From the NCBI RefSeq assembly GCF_024166365.1, contig NC_064819.1, positions 203,323,293 through 203,387,292 of the forward strand: a stretch of 64,000 nucleotides of DNA, written 5' to 3'. Both the position numbers and the translations under genes were made by a program. This document shows positions 21,801 through 33,684 of this stretch, in pieces. Below the pieces are notes generated by a model, which worked only from the letters and a program-made list of their open reading frames with translations, searched no databases and was not told where the DNA came from. The DNA is from Elephas maximus indicus (Eukaryota; Chordata; Mammalia; Proboscidea; Elephantidae). How positions within the stretch are numbered: position 1 is the stretch's first letter; every line of letters begins with the position of its first letter.

Positions 21801-24800
21801 GTCTGTACCCTTCCATATGAAGTTGGTGATTTGTTTCTCCATCTCATTAAAAAATGTCTTTGGAATTTGGATCAGAATTGCATTGTGTCTATAGATCACT
21901 TTTGGTAGAATAGACATTTTTACAATGTTGAGTCTTCTTATCCATGAGCAAGGCATGCTTTTCCACTTATGTAGGTCTCTTTTGGTTTCTTGGCAGTAGT
22001 GTCTTGTAGTTTTCTTTATGTAGGTCTGTTAAGATTTATTCCTAAGTACTTTATCTTCTTGGGGGATACTGTAAATTGTATTGATTTGGTGATTTCCTCT
22101 TCTACTTTCTCTTTGTTGGTGTAGAGGAATCCAACTGATTTTTACATGTTCATCTTGTATCCTGATACTCTGCTGAACTCTTCTATCGGTTTCAGTAGTT
22201 TTCTTGAGGATTCTTTAGGGTTTTCTGTGTATAAGATCATGTCATCTGCAAACAGAGATGCTTTTACTTCTTCTTTACCTATCTGGATGCCCTTTATTTC
22301 TTTATCTAGCCTAATTGCTCTGGCTAGGAACTCCAGCACAATGTTGAATAAGAGTGGTGATAAAGGAAATCCTTGTCTGGATCCCGCCCTCAGGGGGAAT
22401 GCTTTCAGACTCTCTCCATTTCAGATGATATTGGGTGTTGGCTTTGTATAAATACCCTTTGTTATTTTGAAGAATTTTCCTTCTATTCTTATTTTGCTGA
22501 GTTTTTATCGTGAACGGTGTTGGACTTTGTCAAACGCCTTTTCTTCATCAATTGATAAGGTCACGTGTTTCTTGTCTTTTTTTTATTTGATTATTTTTCT
22601 CATGTTGAACCGTCCCTGCTACCTGGTATGAATCCCACCTGGTCATGGTGTATTATTTTTTTGATGTGTTATTGAATTCTGTTGGCTAGAATTTTGTTGA
22701 GGATTTTTGCATCTAAGTTCATGAGGGATACAGGTCTGTAATTTTCTGTTTTTGTGGTGTCTTTACCTGGTTTTGATATCAGGGATATGGTGGCTTCATA
22801 GAATGAGTTTGGGAGTACTCCATCCCTTTCTATGCTCTGAAATACCTTTAGTAGTAGTGTTGTTAACTCTTCTCTGAACGTTTGGTAGAACGCTCCAGAG
22901 AAGCTGTCAGGGCCAGGGCATTTTATTGTTCAGAGTTTTTTAATTATCTTTTCAATTTCTTCCTTTGTTATGGGTTTATTTGTTGTTCTACCTCTGTTTG
23001 TATGAGTTTAGATAGGTAGTGTGTTCATAGAAATTCATCCATCTCTTCTAGGTTTTCTAATTTTTTAGAGTACAGTTTTTCATAGTAATCTGATATGATT
23101 CCTTTACTTTCAGTTGGGTTTGTTGTGATGTCACCTGCCTCATTTCTTATTTCGGTTATTGGCTTCCTCTCCTGTTTTCCTTTTGTCAGTTTAGCCAGTG
23201 ATTTATCAATTTTGTTAATTTTTTTCAAAGAACCAGCTTTTGGTGTTGTTAACTCTTTTAATTGCTTTTCTGTTCTCTATTTCATTTAATTCTGCTCTAA
23301 TTTTTATTATTTCCTTTCTTCTGGTGCCTCAGAGTTTCTTTTGTTGCTCTCTTTCTATTTGTTCAAGTTGTATGGTTAATTCTTTGATTTTGGCTCTTTC
23401 TTCTGTTTAGATGTATGCATTTATTGCTATAAATCGACTTCTGAGTACTGCTTTAGCTGTGTCCCAAAGGTTCTGATAGGAAGTGTTTTCATTTTCATTG
23501 GATTCCTATAAATTTCTTTATTCCATCCTTAATTTCTTCTATAACCCAGTCACTTTTGAGCAGGGTGATTCTTGTTTGCTTGGTATATATTTTTTTTACC
23601 CTTTGAGTTTTAGCTTGTTTGTGTGCCTAAGTCTAAGGTGTGTCTCTTGTAGGCAGCATATAGATGGATCATGTTTTTTTATCCATTCTGCCACTCTCTG
23701 TCTCTTTATTGGTGCATTTATTCCACTTACATTCAGTGTCATTATGAATAGGTATGAGTTTAGTGCTATCATTTTGATGTCTTTTTTGTGTGCTGTTGGC
23801 AATTTCTTTTTTCCACTTAATTTTTTTGTGCTGTGTAGTTAATCTTTATATATTGTCTCATCCTCTTATGTGTTGTTGCTGATTTTGTTTTGGCTGAGTC
23901 TTCATGTTTCTCTTGTATTTTATTTTGATGTGTAGACTTGTTAGTCTCCTTTGTGGTTACATTAGTATTTACCTGTATTTTTCTAAGTTTACACCAAACT
24001 TTTGTTTCTTTATATTGCCTTGACTTCCTCTCCATATGGAAGATCTATGACTACATTTTTTAGTCCCTCTTTATTGTTTTAATGTTGTCATCTTTTACAT
24101 AATGACCTTGCTGTTTCCCTGTTTTGAGCATTTTTTTAGTCTTGATTTATTTTTGTGATTTCCCTATCTGGGTTGATAACTGGTTGTTCTGTCCTACGTT
24201 CTAGTATTGGGTTGATATCTGGTATTATTGATTTTCTAACCAGAGAACTCCCTTTAGTATTTCTCGTAGTTTTGGTTTGGTTTTTACAAATTCCCTAAAC
24301 TTCTGTGTACCCGGAAATGTCCTAACCTTACCTTCATATTTGAGAGACAATTTTGCTAGATATATGATTCTTGGCTGGCAAATTTTTTCCTTCAATGCTT
24401 TGTATAAGTCATCCCATTGCCTTTTTGCCTGCATGGTTTCTGTGGAGTAGTCTAAGCTTATTCTTATTGGCTCTCCTTTGTAGGTGACTTTTTGTTTATC
24501 CCTAGCCGCTTTTAAAATTTTCTCTTTATCTTTGGTTTTGACAAGTTTGATTATAATTGTGTCTCGGTGACTTTCTTTTGACATCTACCTTTTGTGGGTT
24601 TCGATGAGCATCTTGGATAGATATCTTCTCATCTTTCACGATATCAGGGAAGTTTTCTGTCAACAAATCTTCGACAATTCTCTCTGTATTTTCTGTTATC
24701 CCTCTCTGTTCTAGTACTCCAGTCGCTCATAGGTTATTTCTCTTGACAGAGTCCCACATGATTCTTAGGGTTTCTTCATTTTTAAAAAATTCTTTCGTCT

Positions 24801-26569
24801 GATTTTTCTTTGAATATATTGGTGCCAAGTGCTTTATCTTCAATCTCACTAATCCTGCCTTCTACTTGCTCTATTCTGCTCCTCTGACTTTCTACTGAGT
24901 TACCTAATTCTGTAATTATTGTTTAATTACTGTAAAAGATTATTGTTAATCTTCTGAATTTCTGATTGATGTCTTTCTATGGATTCTTGCAGCCTATTAA
25001 ATTTTTCATTATGTTCATGAATAACCTTTTTTAATTTCTTCAACTGCTTTATCTGTGTGTTCTTTGGCTTGTTCTGCATTTTGCCTTATCTCCTTCCTGA
25101 TCTCCTAAAGAGGTCTGTATATTAATCTTTTGTATTCTGCATCTGGTAATTCCAGGAATACATCTTCATCTGGAAGATTCCTTGCTTCTTTGCTATTAGA
25201 GCTTATTGAAGTGATTGTGGTCTGCTTTTTCATGTGATTTGATATTGACTGTTGTCTCCGAGCCATCCATAAGTTATTGTATTAGTTTATTTTAAGTTTG
25301 CTTACTGTGTCCTAGCTTCTTGCTTTGTTTTGTTTTGATATGCCCAAATAGGCTGCTTGAGTGAGATAGCTTGATTATTTGTGCTTTTGAAGCTCTAATG
25401 TACTGTCACCAGATGGCTAGAGCTGTTACCAGGTATATGAGCCTAGGGGTCCATTCACTTTTCCTGTATGGATTCAGCTCAGGTGCCCAGGTAGTTGGTC
25501 ATCCAGTGTGTGGTACAGACTCTGTCCTACAGTCTTAGAGGGGCAGAGGTGATTGGTGTAGGCACAGGTATCTGGTTATAGCAGAGGGTCATGCTTTGAA
25601 CAAGTCAGGGAGCTGAGAACCATCCCTCGCGTGTCTGTGAGGAAAGCGCATCCCTGTTCCCTAGAGCACACAGGTTGGTAGGTTCTGTAGCTGGACCATG
25701 GGCACCCATGCTTTTGGTTGTAAGGACTTGGAGATGCCACTTATCCTTGGAGCCCTGTCATAGGTGGCTAGGTGACATGGGTGGAGCCACCAGTCCTCAG
25801 ACCCCTGATGTGAGTAGATAAGGACCCTGTTCAATAGGCAAAGTGATGTCAAACATCAAAAACCTACTTCTCCACTGTGCCGCTGAAACAGTTGAAGTCA
25901 GATCTGAAGCACATACACTGTTGCAACCTGCCAACAAGGACCTAATCTCCTGAAATAGGCCCACACAGGTCCATGCTGGGGTGAAAGGTATTCAGAGTCC
26001 ATGGACCTTATGTGCCTGGACAGGAGCCACTTCTTTCCTGAGCTCCCCAGCTTGGTGGAGCTGGCAGATTATCTTTTCCCCCAATTGTTAGTTTATTCCT
26101 TCTCCAAGGCTGGGAGAATGGCTCAGGACACACAGCAGGACCTATCTCAGGCCCAGGGAAATCACCAGCCACTGAAGTTGGCTTGGGGGTTGGGGGTGCC
26201 GTAAAATAAATGCAAGTACTTAGCTTTTGCTGATAGCACTGTTCTTCTCTGGTTCTGGAGGTGTGAGTAGATTCTGTGGCTCACTGCCTTTCTCTGAGGA
26301 AACCCTGTCCTGAATGGTACTGCCAGCCCTGCCACGGTCACCCTAGGGGATCATGTCTGGGGGTGCTGATTCCTGCCAGATCAGGTCTGGCAACTCCTCA
26401 CCACTTCTGAACTGCCTCTCCTTCCTCCTCCTGCTAAATCCAATTTCCTAACTTTGCCTTTGATGTTCAGGACTCCTAGCTTGCCATACAAATAATTGTT
26501 TCACTTGTTTTGGGGGGTCTTTTTTGTAAAAGTCATCACCAGAAACATCTGACTACTCTGCCATCTTTC
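18892..26569 (-). mobile_element. Nearly full-length L1 (minus), defective
   Basis: The 5' end is at the right. The 5' UTR spans about 25270-26569, beginning ctatcaagaaagatggcag in minus reading. ORF1 spans about 24220-25260, with its C-terminal half open at 24225-24584. ORF2 starts near 23802 with the endonuclease N-terminus (NAPIKRQRVAEWIKKHD, SICCLQETHL). The reverse transcriptase motif LFADDMILY is at 22142-22339. The 3' part extends to 18892. Exact 10-bp flanks ttgatagctt lie at 18882-18891 and 26570-26579. ORF2 is broken: most of the endonuclease appears deleted at about 23590, stops are frequent, and a second L1 piece is inserted at 20733-21439. Not mobile now. Confidence 0.88.
20733..21439 (-). 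mobile_element. 5'-truncated L1 inserted in the larger L1
   Basis: Begins with a 19-T run (poly(A) tail on the minus strand) and matches the 3' UTR-like unit seen at about 18930-19620 of the host L1 (shared 'tttacaga/aatcaa', 'gtctctgtcaggcca', 'atcctagatggc', 'gctacncaccaaag' blocks). Flanks are ttctatggtc at 20723-20732 and ttctgtggtc at 21440-21449. Confidence 0.88.
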
Positions 26570-27119
26570 TTGATAGCTTCTTAAAACACTAAACATGCAA
26601 CTACCATATGACTCAGCAGTTACTCTCCTGAGCATTTTCCACAGAGAAACAAAGATGGGTTCACACAAAAACCTGAACCTTGATGCTTATAGCAGCTTTA
26701 TTCATTGTGGCCCAAAACTGGAAACAACCCAGATATCTTTCAACAGTTGAAGGGTTAAACAAATCATGGTACATCCATACTATGGACTACTACTAAGCAA
26801 TGAAAAAAAATAGATTAGTGATTGATACACACAAGCTGAATCAATCTGTGCAGAATTATGCTGAGTGAAAAAAAGCCAGTCCCAAAAGGTTACATACTTT
26901 ATTGTTCCATTTACATATAATTATGAAATGACAAAATTAGAAAAATGGGGAACAGATGTGTGGTTGCCCAGGGTTAAGGAAGGCATGGGGAGAGAGGGAA
27001 ATGGATGTGGCTATTAAAAGGCAATATAAGGGATCCTGGGGGTGATGGAAAATTCTTTACTGTATCAATATCAATCAGTATCCTGGTTGTGATATTGCAC
27101 TATAGTATGCAAGGTGAAA

Positions 27120-27333
27120 GGAGCCCTGATGGTACAGTGGTTAAGCATATGCTACTAACCAAAAGGTCAGTGGTTTGAACCCAGCAGCCACTCCACAGAA
27201 GAAAGATGTGACAGTCTGCTTTAGTAAAGATTTACAGTGTTGGAAATCCTACAGGGCAATTCTCCTCTGTGCTGTAGGGTCGTTATGAGTAGGAATTGAC
27301 TTGATGGCAATGGATTTGGTTTGGTTTTTGTAT
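27120..27333 (+). mobile_element. Long-form AfroSINE in old L1
   Basis: Head 'gagccctgatggtacagtgg', middle 'agtctgctttagtaaagatttacag', tail 'gatggcaatggatttgg'. gtgaaa repeats at 27114 and 27334. Confidence 0.9.
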
Positions 27334-28310
27334 GTGAAATGTTACCTTTAGGGGAAACACAGTAAAGGGTGATAAAAAGAAAATTAGAGAAATAGGAATA
27401 AAGAGGTCTTTCTGTATGGGGTCTTTCTGTATTATTTCTTACAGCTGCATGCTAATCTACAATTGCCTCAAAAAGTTTAATTTAATAAAAGCTTTGTTAA
27501 TCTGAGAGATCAAAATGGCATGTCATGTTTTTTTTAATTTGCATTTCTTTAGTTATAAGTGGATTGAGCATCTCTCCCTTGTGTGTTATGTTACAATTTT
27601 TTATCCTATAAGCTGCACGTTTTAACCCTGTGCTAATTTTCAGTTGGCCTATACTTTTCATATGGATTTTTCAGAGCTGCTCATTTATTATAAAAATCTG
27701 CTTTTTCTGTTATATGCATTGTAAACAATTTCTCCCACTGTGTCACTTATCTTTTTTTAAAGAATTCGTTGAGGTTTAGTAAATTTATAGCATTGTACAA
27801 CCATTAGCAAATTCAGTTGTTGAAAACTTTTACCACTCCGAAGTGTTCCCTTGTGCCCAAACGCAGTCAATAATCCTTCTCACCCTTGGTCTCAGGCAAT
27901 CACTGAGCTGTTTCTATAGTTCTGTATTTTCTAGAAATTTCCTATAAATACATAAATGTTTTTAGTGAATCATTTACGTTGGTGCATGTATCAGCAGTTT
28001 GCTCCTTTTTATTGCTGAGTAATATTCCTTTGCAAGGATATATCACATTTTGTTTATTCATTCACTAAATAATGAATATTTAGCCTATTTCTAAGGAGCT
28101 ATTATGAATTGTGACGTTATGAGGATTCACGTTCAAGTCTTTGTGTGGACATATGTATTCATTTCTCTTGGATAGATACATAGAAATAGAATTGCTGGGT
28201 AGGATGCTCAACTGTATGTTTAATATTTAAGAAACCGCCAAACTATTTTCCAATGGTAATGTTTCACATTCTCATCAGCAATGATGAGCATTTTCATTTT
28301 TGTCACCTAT

Positions 28311-29466
28311 TGTGGTACAGTGAATTACTTAATATGGTCCTCCTAGCCATAGTCTTTGTAACTGCCGCAAAGTGACTGAGTGGGACTCTGCAAATGAGGA
28401 GCTTGTGGCTCACCAAGGGGATTGGATAATTTAGTAATAATGTAAATAAGATGTGTGGCACCCTTGTATGGGGTGGAACCATGCAAATAAGGTTTATGGA
28501 ACCCTAATGAGGGAACTGGAGACATTGTTGGTGTAGTGGTTAAGAGCTACAGCTGCTAACCAAAAGGTCGGCAGTTCGCATCCACCAGGCATTCCTTGGA
28601 AACCGTATGGGGCAGTCCTGATCTGTCCTATACGGTTACTATGAGTCGGAATTGAGTCGACGGCAACAGGTTTGTTTGTTTGTTTGTTTGTTTTTGGTTT
28701 GAATGAAGGAATTAGTCAATTTTACCATCCTGCTAGGCTTAAAATGAGCCACCCCAGAGGCAGAAAGGAGAGAATCTCACCACCACCCAGAAAGAAGACT
28801 CAGGAGTGGAGCTCGTCCTTTGGACCTGGGATTCCTGAGCTGAGAAGCTCCTGGAACCAAGAGACCAAGCGAGAGAGTTGTAACACCAAAGACTGCGAAA
28901 AGCAGTGGCATAGAAATGGTGGCAGCAGAGGCAGGAGGCCTGCAGAAGACTTGCAGGAGATGATGTAGTAGGCTTCCTGGTCCATGAAGTGAGAAAGCTG
29001 AGTGCCTTCGGGATGAGGCTTATTGGCAGAGTGGGGTGCCTCTGGGCACTTATCAGCAGAGCTAAAAGAGTTTTGTAACACTTGCCGGAGCAGGGCAACG
29101 ATAGAGGGGTCAGAGAGAGACGTACCTGGGGGTATGGCTGAGAAGAGGCTGTCGTGATCAAGGAACTGTATCCTGGGTGTTCATAAACCAGAATTGTAAC
29201 CTGTTACTTCCCTAATAAACCCCATAATTGTTAGTATTATCTATGAGTTCTGTGTGGCCATTGCAATAATTACCGAACTCAGCAAAGAAGTAGACAGCAC
29301 CATGGGAGGGACAATTGGTGTTGGAATTGGTTAAAAGTTTAGAGGATGGTGACATGCCAGAACTTTGCTTCATAGGAATCAGCCTTGGGCTGTTGATCTT
29401 CATTTTCCTTTCTCCTTGTGAAGTTAGAGGATGTCAGATGCCACCACCCCCCATGCCATTTTTACA
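28311..29466 (+). mobile_element. Solo LTR of an endogenous retrovirus, with SINE inside
   Basis: Starts tgtggtacag and ends catttttaca (TG..CA), with flanks cctat (28306-28310) and cttat (29467-29471). Without the internal SINE it is about 970 bp and aligns along its length with the minus-strand copy at 54229-55188. An AATAAA-type signal lies at about 29213. No coding sequence. The 5-bp duplication fits an ERVL-like or gamma-like integrase. Confidence 0.8.
28518..28701 (+). mobile_element. Short-form AfroSINE inside the solo LTR
   Basis: Plus-strand copy with a (TTTG)n tail. The LTR sequence aatgagggaact at 28506 is repeated as aatgaaggaatt at 28702. Confidence 0.92.
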
Positions 29467-29683
29467 CTTATCTTTTAATTTGTTTTTATAGTTCTTTCTG
29501 TATGAATGTTCTAAATACCTGTATAATCAAATCCATCCATCTCTTTTCTTGATGGCTTCTAGAATTCATGACTTCCTTAAGAAGGCCTTTCCTACTCTAG
29601 TATTACTATTAAATTCTTTTTTTATTACTTCGATAGTTTTTTATGTTAAAAATCCCATTCCACTTGGGATTCATTTCTGTGTA

Positions 29684-30074
29684 CAGGCAGTCTTGGGTTA
29701 CAAACGAATTCCGTTTCTAAGTCTGTCTTTAAGTTGAATTTGTACATAAGTCAGAACAGTTGGGTATGGTTCATATCTAACGTCAGTTGGTCAAATATTT
29801 GTCTTAGTATATAAAAAAAATTTTTTATAGTATATATATACCTTTCTATGCATAAAAATCATTAAAGAAACACTTTCAGGTACACCAAAACATCTAACAC
29901 AATAATACAGTAATAGTAATAATGACGTTTTGATGCACGTCAAAAAGTAATGCCTGTTTGTTTTTACAAAACATTGCAAGTACCTCAAATTTTTAATATA
30001 ATTGGCTTTGCGTTGGGTGGTTTGTAACTCTGGGCTTTACGTAAATTGGATGTTCGTAACCCTGGGACTACCGG
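29684..30074. mobile_element. Tigger-like non-autonomous DNA transposon
   Basis: Terminal inverted repeats: left caggcagtcttgggttac, and the right end reads ccggtagtcccagggttac on the other strand. TA lies on both sides (29682-29683, 30075-30076), as expected for Tc1/mariner-Tigger elements. 391 bp, no transposase. Confidence 0.8.
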
Positions 30075-30240
30075 TATTATATAAAGAAGATATTTAACTG
30101 CTTTTTCCCAACAGTTTTTTGACCCAAAATAATTTATTAAATAATTCATTCTTTCCCCACTAATTTTAAATGTCAACTTTACCAGGTACACAATTCGCAC
30201 ACATGCTTGGGCCTATTCCTGACTTGCCTGTTCTATTCCT

Positions 30241-30954
30241 TGTGTGCCAAAGTGAAGTGGTTTCTGTTCAGTTGTATGTTATTGCCTAACTTCTTATTTA
30301 TAAGAGTGTTATTTTTAAGCATGTGTTTAATTCTGACTGTTAAAGAGTTTTTTCTCACACATAGTAGCTGTAGTCTTCCTAAATTTCAATTGACAGAACC
30401 AGCAAAATACAGAGAGTAGTCAGAAGCATATATAGTCCACCCAACTGCTCGATACTCTAAATCTTGCCCCCTGGTTACAAAGCCCAGTGGCAGAAAACTG
30501 GTTGTGGACCACATCAAATTGTGGGAGGGATTCCATTTGCTCAGCTGTGCTGGGTTATTTACAAAAGATGATGTAAAATACTCTATCACTTGCAACTGTG
30601 TTTATTCCAAGGGTATTATTGAGAACATTACACATTACCTAACAGGGTGTCCCCACCAATTCCACTAATGTTCCGGAGTACCAAGCATCGTTGTGCTTCT
30701 CCTGCCAACTGGTTTGCTTTCTCTTTTCTACGCTGTTGATGATACAGTGCATCGTGTCTCCTTTTTCCACAGATGCTTGAAAGGTCTTAGGCAAGTCATA
30801 GATATAAAGATCATAGCAAATACTCAGGACTATATACAAATTTGGCTCACTAACTCTACCATAGGATTCATCTTAGCTTTTTCATTGCCACTTCCCTTTG
30901 CCATATTTTCTTCTTTCACTTGTTTTAATCTTATCCTGCCTCATATTGTCCGTA
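30241..30954. other. Intergenic sequence, nothing recognised
   Basis: AT-rich sequence after the old L1. Short open frames only. Confidence 0.4.
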
Positions 30955-31160
30955 TGTGGTAGGCAGAATAATGACCTCCTAAACAAATCCACATCCTAAT
31001 CCCTAGAACCTGTGAATAGGTTATGTTACATGGTGTGATGGTCTTTTTGATGTACCAGCGTGACTAGGCTAATGTCCACAGTTATTCAGCTAAACATGGA
31101 TCTATATATTGCTGTGAAGATTTTTTTTTTTTTATAGATGTGGCTTTAAGTAACAAAAGT
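30955..31160. repeat. Unclassified old repeat fragments
   Basis: 'ggcagaataatgacctcc..cctagaacctgtgaat' followed by 'tgtgatggtctttttgatgt' resemble common old eutherian repeats; the second part looks like the start of an MLT2-type ERVL LTR. Neither can be fixed without a library search. Confidence 0.4.
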
Positions 31161-31960
31161 GTTCTTTGTTTACATTATTTTTAAACATTCATTTCTCCTT
31201 CTATCCTCCTTTGCTCTACTTTAGGTCGAGATTGTCTCATATCCTGGCTACTAGATTTCTCATTAGTATCTTTGCTTGGGTCTTAGGATCACTTCCTGAA
31301 TCAATCTATTCTATATTGAAGTCGAATCTGTGCCTTCCCATGTTTCTTGCCTGGCATTCAAGGCCCCATGGTCTGACTCTAAGTGCTTCCCAACTCTCTT
31401 CCTACTTCTTCCCTATCCAAAACATTTGCTCCAGGTAAACAGAAATGCCTCCACATCTTTTCCTGCTGCCTGGAATATTCCCACAAATATAGCTATATTT
31501 TGGTTTTGTAAAATCCTGTCCTTCCAAGGCCCAACTCAAACGCCACCCCCACCATGAAGCCTTTCCCAGTCATCTCTGCTGGAAGGTGTAAGCTTCAGTG
31601 TGACTGAGGTGGGTTCTAAAAAAATAAAAAATTTTTTGAGGTGGGTTCAAGGGAGAACAAATCAGCATACTTAAGTCAACTAATAACTGGAGGAGGCATA
31701 ACATTTGCAGGCTTGCATCAATATTGACTTGATCATTTAGTGAAACTTATACATCTGTGCCAAGGGTGGATCAGCAAAAGGGATGACGTAAAGAAGCAAA
31801 ATCTCCATTATGTACTCAGAACTTCCCAAGAAGATATGAGGGCTAAAGGGAATTTGGCCACAAGACAGGCACTTTTATGGCAGAATGGAGTTCATTAGGT
31901 TTTCGTAAAGGTGGGTGAAGGAAACACTTTTTTAGTCAGTGTCCGGAGGACAGAAACCAC
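31161..31960. other. Intergenic sequence with a small A/T insertion
   Basis: No gene. An A-rich/T-rich 20-bp block flanked by a 12-bp repeat lies at 31605-31648. Confidence 0.4.
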
Positions 31961-32014
31961 ATATTTGAACAAGGACAATTTAATTTTAAAATTTATTAAC
32001 TGTAGCAGAGAATT

Positions 32015-32427
32015 AAGGCCCTCTGGTGGCAAAGTGGTTAAGAGCTTGGCAGCTAATTGAAAGGTTGTAGGTTTAAAAAAAAAAAAAAATTTTTTTTTTT
32101 TTTTTTTTAGGTTTTAGAACCCACCTAATGGCTCCACGGGAGAAAAGACTTGATGACCAGCTCAGTAAGAATTAACCCACTGCCTTCAGCCAATTCTGAC
32201 TCAGCGATCCCACAGGTTTTCCGAGGCTGTAAATCTCTATGGAAGCAGACTGCCACATCTTTCTCTGGCAGAGTTGCTGGAGGTTTTGAACCACTGACCT
32301 TTTGGTTAGTTGTTGATCATTTTAACCACTGTGCCACCAGAGCTTCTAGGAAACCCTATGGTGCATTCCATTCTGTCCTACAGGGTTGCTATGAATCGGA
32401 ATCAACTCAGCCTCACACAACGGTAGC
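32015..32427 (+). mobile_element. AfroSINE (plus) split by an A/T block and a minus SINE
   Basis: Host duplication agcagagaatt at 32004-32014 and 32428-32438 is exact. The SINE body is interrupted twice: by 15 A plus about 19 T at 32075-32108, and by a minus-strand AfroSINE at about 32166-32346. The tail ends in a 'cacacaacggtagc' variant. Confidence 0.88.
32166..32346 (-). mobile_element. AfroSINE (minus) nested in another SINE
   Basis: Tail-to-head order from 'cccactgccttcagccaattctgactc' (read in parts) to 'gtgccaccagagctt'. It contains the long-form 'agcagactgccacatcttt' block. Confidence 0.85.
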
Positions 32428-33040
32428 AGCAGAGAATTGACTATAAAAAGAGAACCCTAAAGAATATCATAAGGTTGAGGGAGTGTACCCACAGAAGGAA
32501 CAAACTTGGAAGAGAGGTCCCCTCTTCCCAAGGCTGGGATTTCATCCTCACTGGAGAAGGCCACTGGATGGAGGAGTTCACTGGGTTGTTCCCAGCCAGC
32601 GCTGGTCCACAGCTAGTCAGAGCAGAGACTGGCAAGCAAGGAACTGCAGCTGGGATTAGCAAGCTGCGGTGCAGGCAGGCAGAGGCTGGCAAGCTGGGAA
32701 CCATGGTCTGGGTCCACTGGGCATTTACCTTACCGGGTACAAGGCAAAGCCATCCCAGGAGGTGCCACACCTCGGAAGTTTTTGTAAAGCCACCAAGGAG
32801 ATGCCAGATGGAGATCCCCAAAGGACGCTGCTGTGTTCTCTTGGCCACCAGACGCTGCTGGCCACCTCATGGCTGCAGGACCCTGGAGTTGCAGAAGCGG
32901 CCCCAATACAGGAACCTGCTGAGTGGAGCACATAGAAACCAGAAAATCTTTCCCTCCTGCAGTGTCTCTCCAGAGCCCCCTACTGACTCATTTTAACATC
33001 ATACCAGCTGCAAAGGAAAAACACCGAGCTGTATATCATG

Positions 33041-33155
33041 AGGAGCCCTGGAAGAGCCCTGGTGGCATAGTGGTTAAAACACTCAGCTGAAAGGTTGACA
33101 GTTTGAACCCACCAGATGCTCTGTGGGAGAAAAATGTGGCAATCTGCTTCCAGCG
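33041..33155 (+). mobile_element. AfroSINE, 3'-truncated
   Basis: Head is partly duplicated (ggagccctggaagagccctgg), followed by the long-form middle to 'aatctgcttcc'. The tail is missing. Confidence 0.8.
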
Positions 33156-33447
33156 AGATGGTGGATTACTACAGAGCAGACAATCTAAGATGGATTTGGG
33201 GCTGAGAGATAATAAATGGGCAACTGTCATACTACCAAAACCAATCTTTTCTTCTGTTCTTATTTTTCTACTCATCAAACAAAATTGATTATTAAATCAG
33301 CTTTCCAGTTACTCAAATCCCAGGATTTCTATAGACACTACAATCAGCATCGTCATTGAATAGTTCCAAGGGGGAGCATTTATTGGGACCATCTCTGGGA
33401 TAGATGCTTACATACATTATCGCCTTGATGTAGGATTACATAATAAG
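33156..33447 (+). repeat. Intergenic sequence running into a split MIR
   Basis: Unrecognised sequence to about 33360, then the left part of an old MIR. The right part of the MIR continues at 33685-33825 beyond a SINE insertion. Confidence 0.45.
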
Positions 33448-33460
33448 TACTATATTATAT

Positions 33461-33671
33461 TGTTGTTGTTATTGTTGTGTCATCTAGTCGATTCCGACTC
33501 ATAGTGGCCCTATAGGACAGAGTAGAACTGCCCCAGAGGGCTTCCTAGGCTGTAATCTTTATGGAAGCGGTTTGCCAGGCCTTTTCTCCCGTGGAGAGGC
33601 TGATGAATTCTTCCCACTGAAATTTTGGTTAAGGAGCCAAGCTCTTTAGCCATTGTGCCATCAGGGTTCCC
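33461..33671 (-). mobile_element. Long-form AfroSINE in MIR
   Basis: Exact 13-bp duplication tactatattatat at 33448-33460 and 33672-33684. The 3' tail shows the RTE-like (TTG)n stretch. Confidence 0.93.
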
Positions 33672-33684
33672 TACTATATTATAT

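Larger units (their letters stand above)
18307..27490 (+). mobile_element. Old L1 (plus), split by a SINE and a full-length L1
   Basis: Pieces at 18307-18329, 18554-18891, 26580-27119 and 27334-27490 join into one plus-strand L1 3' region. They include 'aacaaaggactagtatc', 'ctggtgaggacacagagaaac', 'aaacagtttgatagctt', then 'cttaaaacactaaacatgc', and the 3' end 'aaaagtttaatttaat'. It resembles L1MA/L1MB-age elements. Confidence 0.85.
27491..30240 (-). mobile_element. Old L1 (minus), split by solo LTR and Tigger-type element
   Basis: Pieces 27491-28310, 29467-29683 and 30075-30240 together follow the reverse L1 3'/ORF2 order ('gaattgctgggtag', 'aaaccgccaaact', 'attctcatcagcaatg', later 'ttattaaataattcattctttcccca'). 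Highly diverged, noncoding. Confidence 0.7.
31961..33012 (-). mobile_element. ERV LTR-like repeat, split by SINEs
   Basis: Shares an ordered set of blocks with 48030-48590 and 50490-50596 ('tttattaactgtagcag', 'actataaaaagag', 'caggaacctg', 'tgcagtgtctctcc'). That makes it a copy of the LTR bounding the ERVL-like remnant there. Strand is inferred from that provirus. The long open frames (32475-32996, 32441-32848) are shadows of this repeat. Confidence 0.45.

Noticed and set aside
22142-24584. Possible functional L1 proteins
   Set aside because: ORF2 is split by stops, a deletion and an insertion; ORF1 is open only in part.
28739-29161. Overlapping 140- and 93-codon frames
   Set aside because: They lie inside the solo LTR, and no similar frame is maintained at the sister copy.
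32475-32996. 173-codon frame
   Set aside because: Inside an LTR-like repeat; no domain and frame not shared with sister copies.
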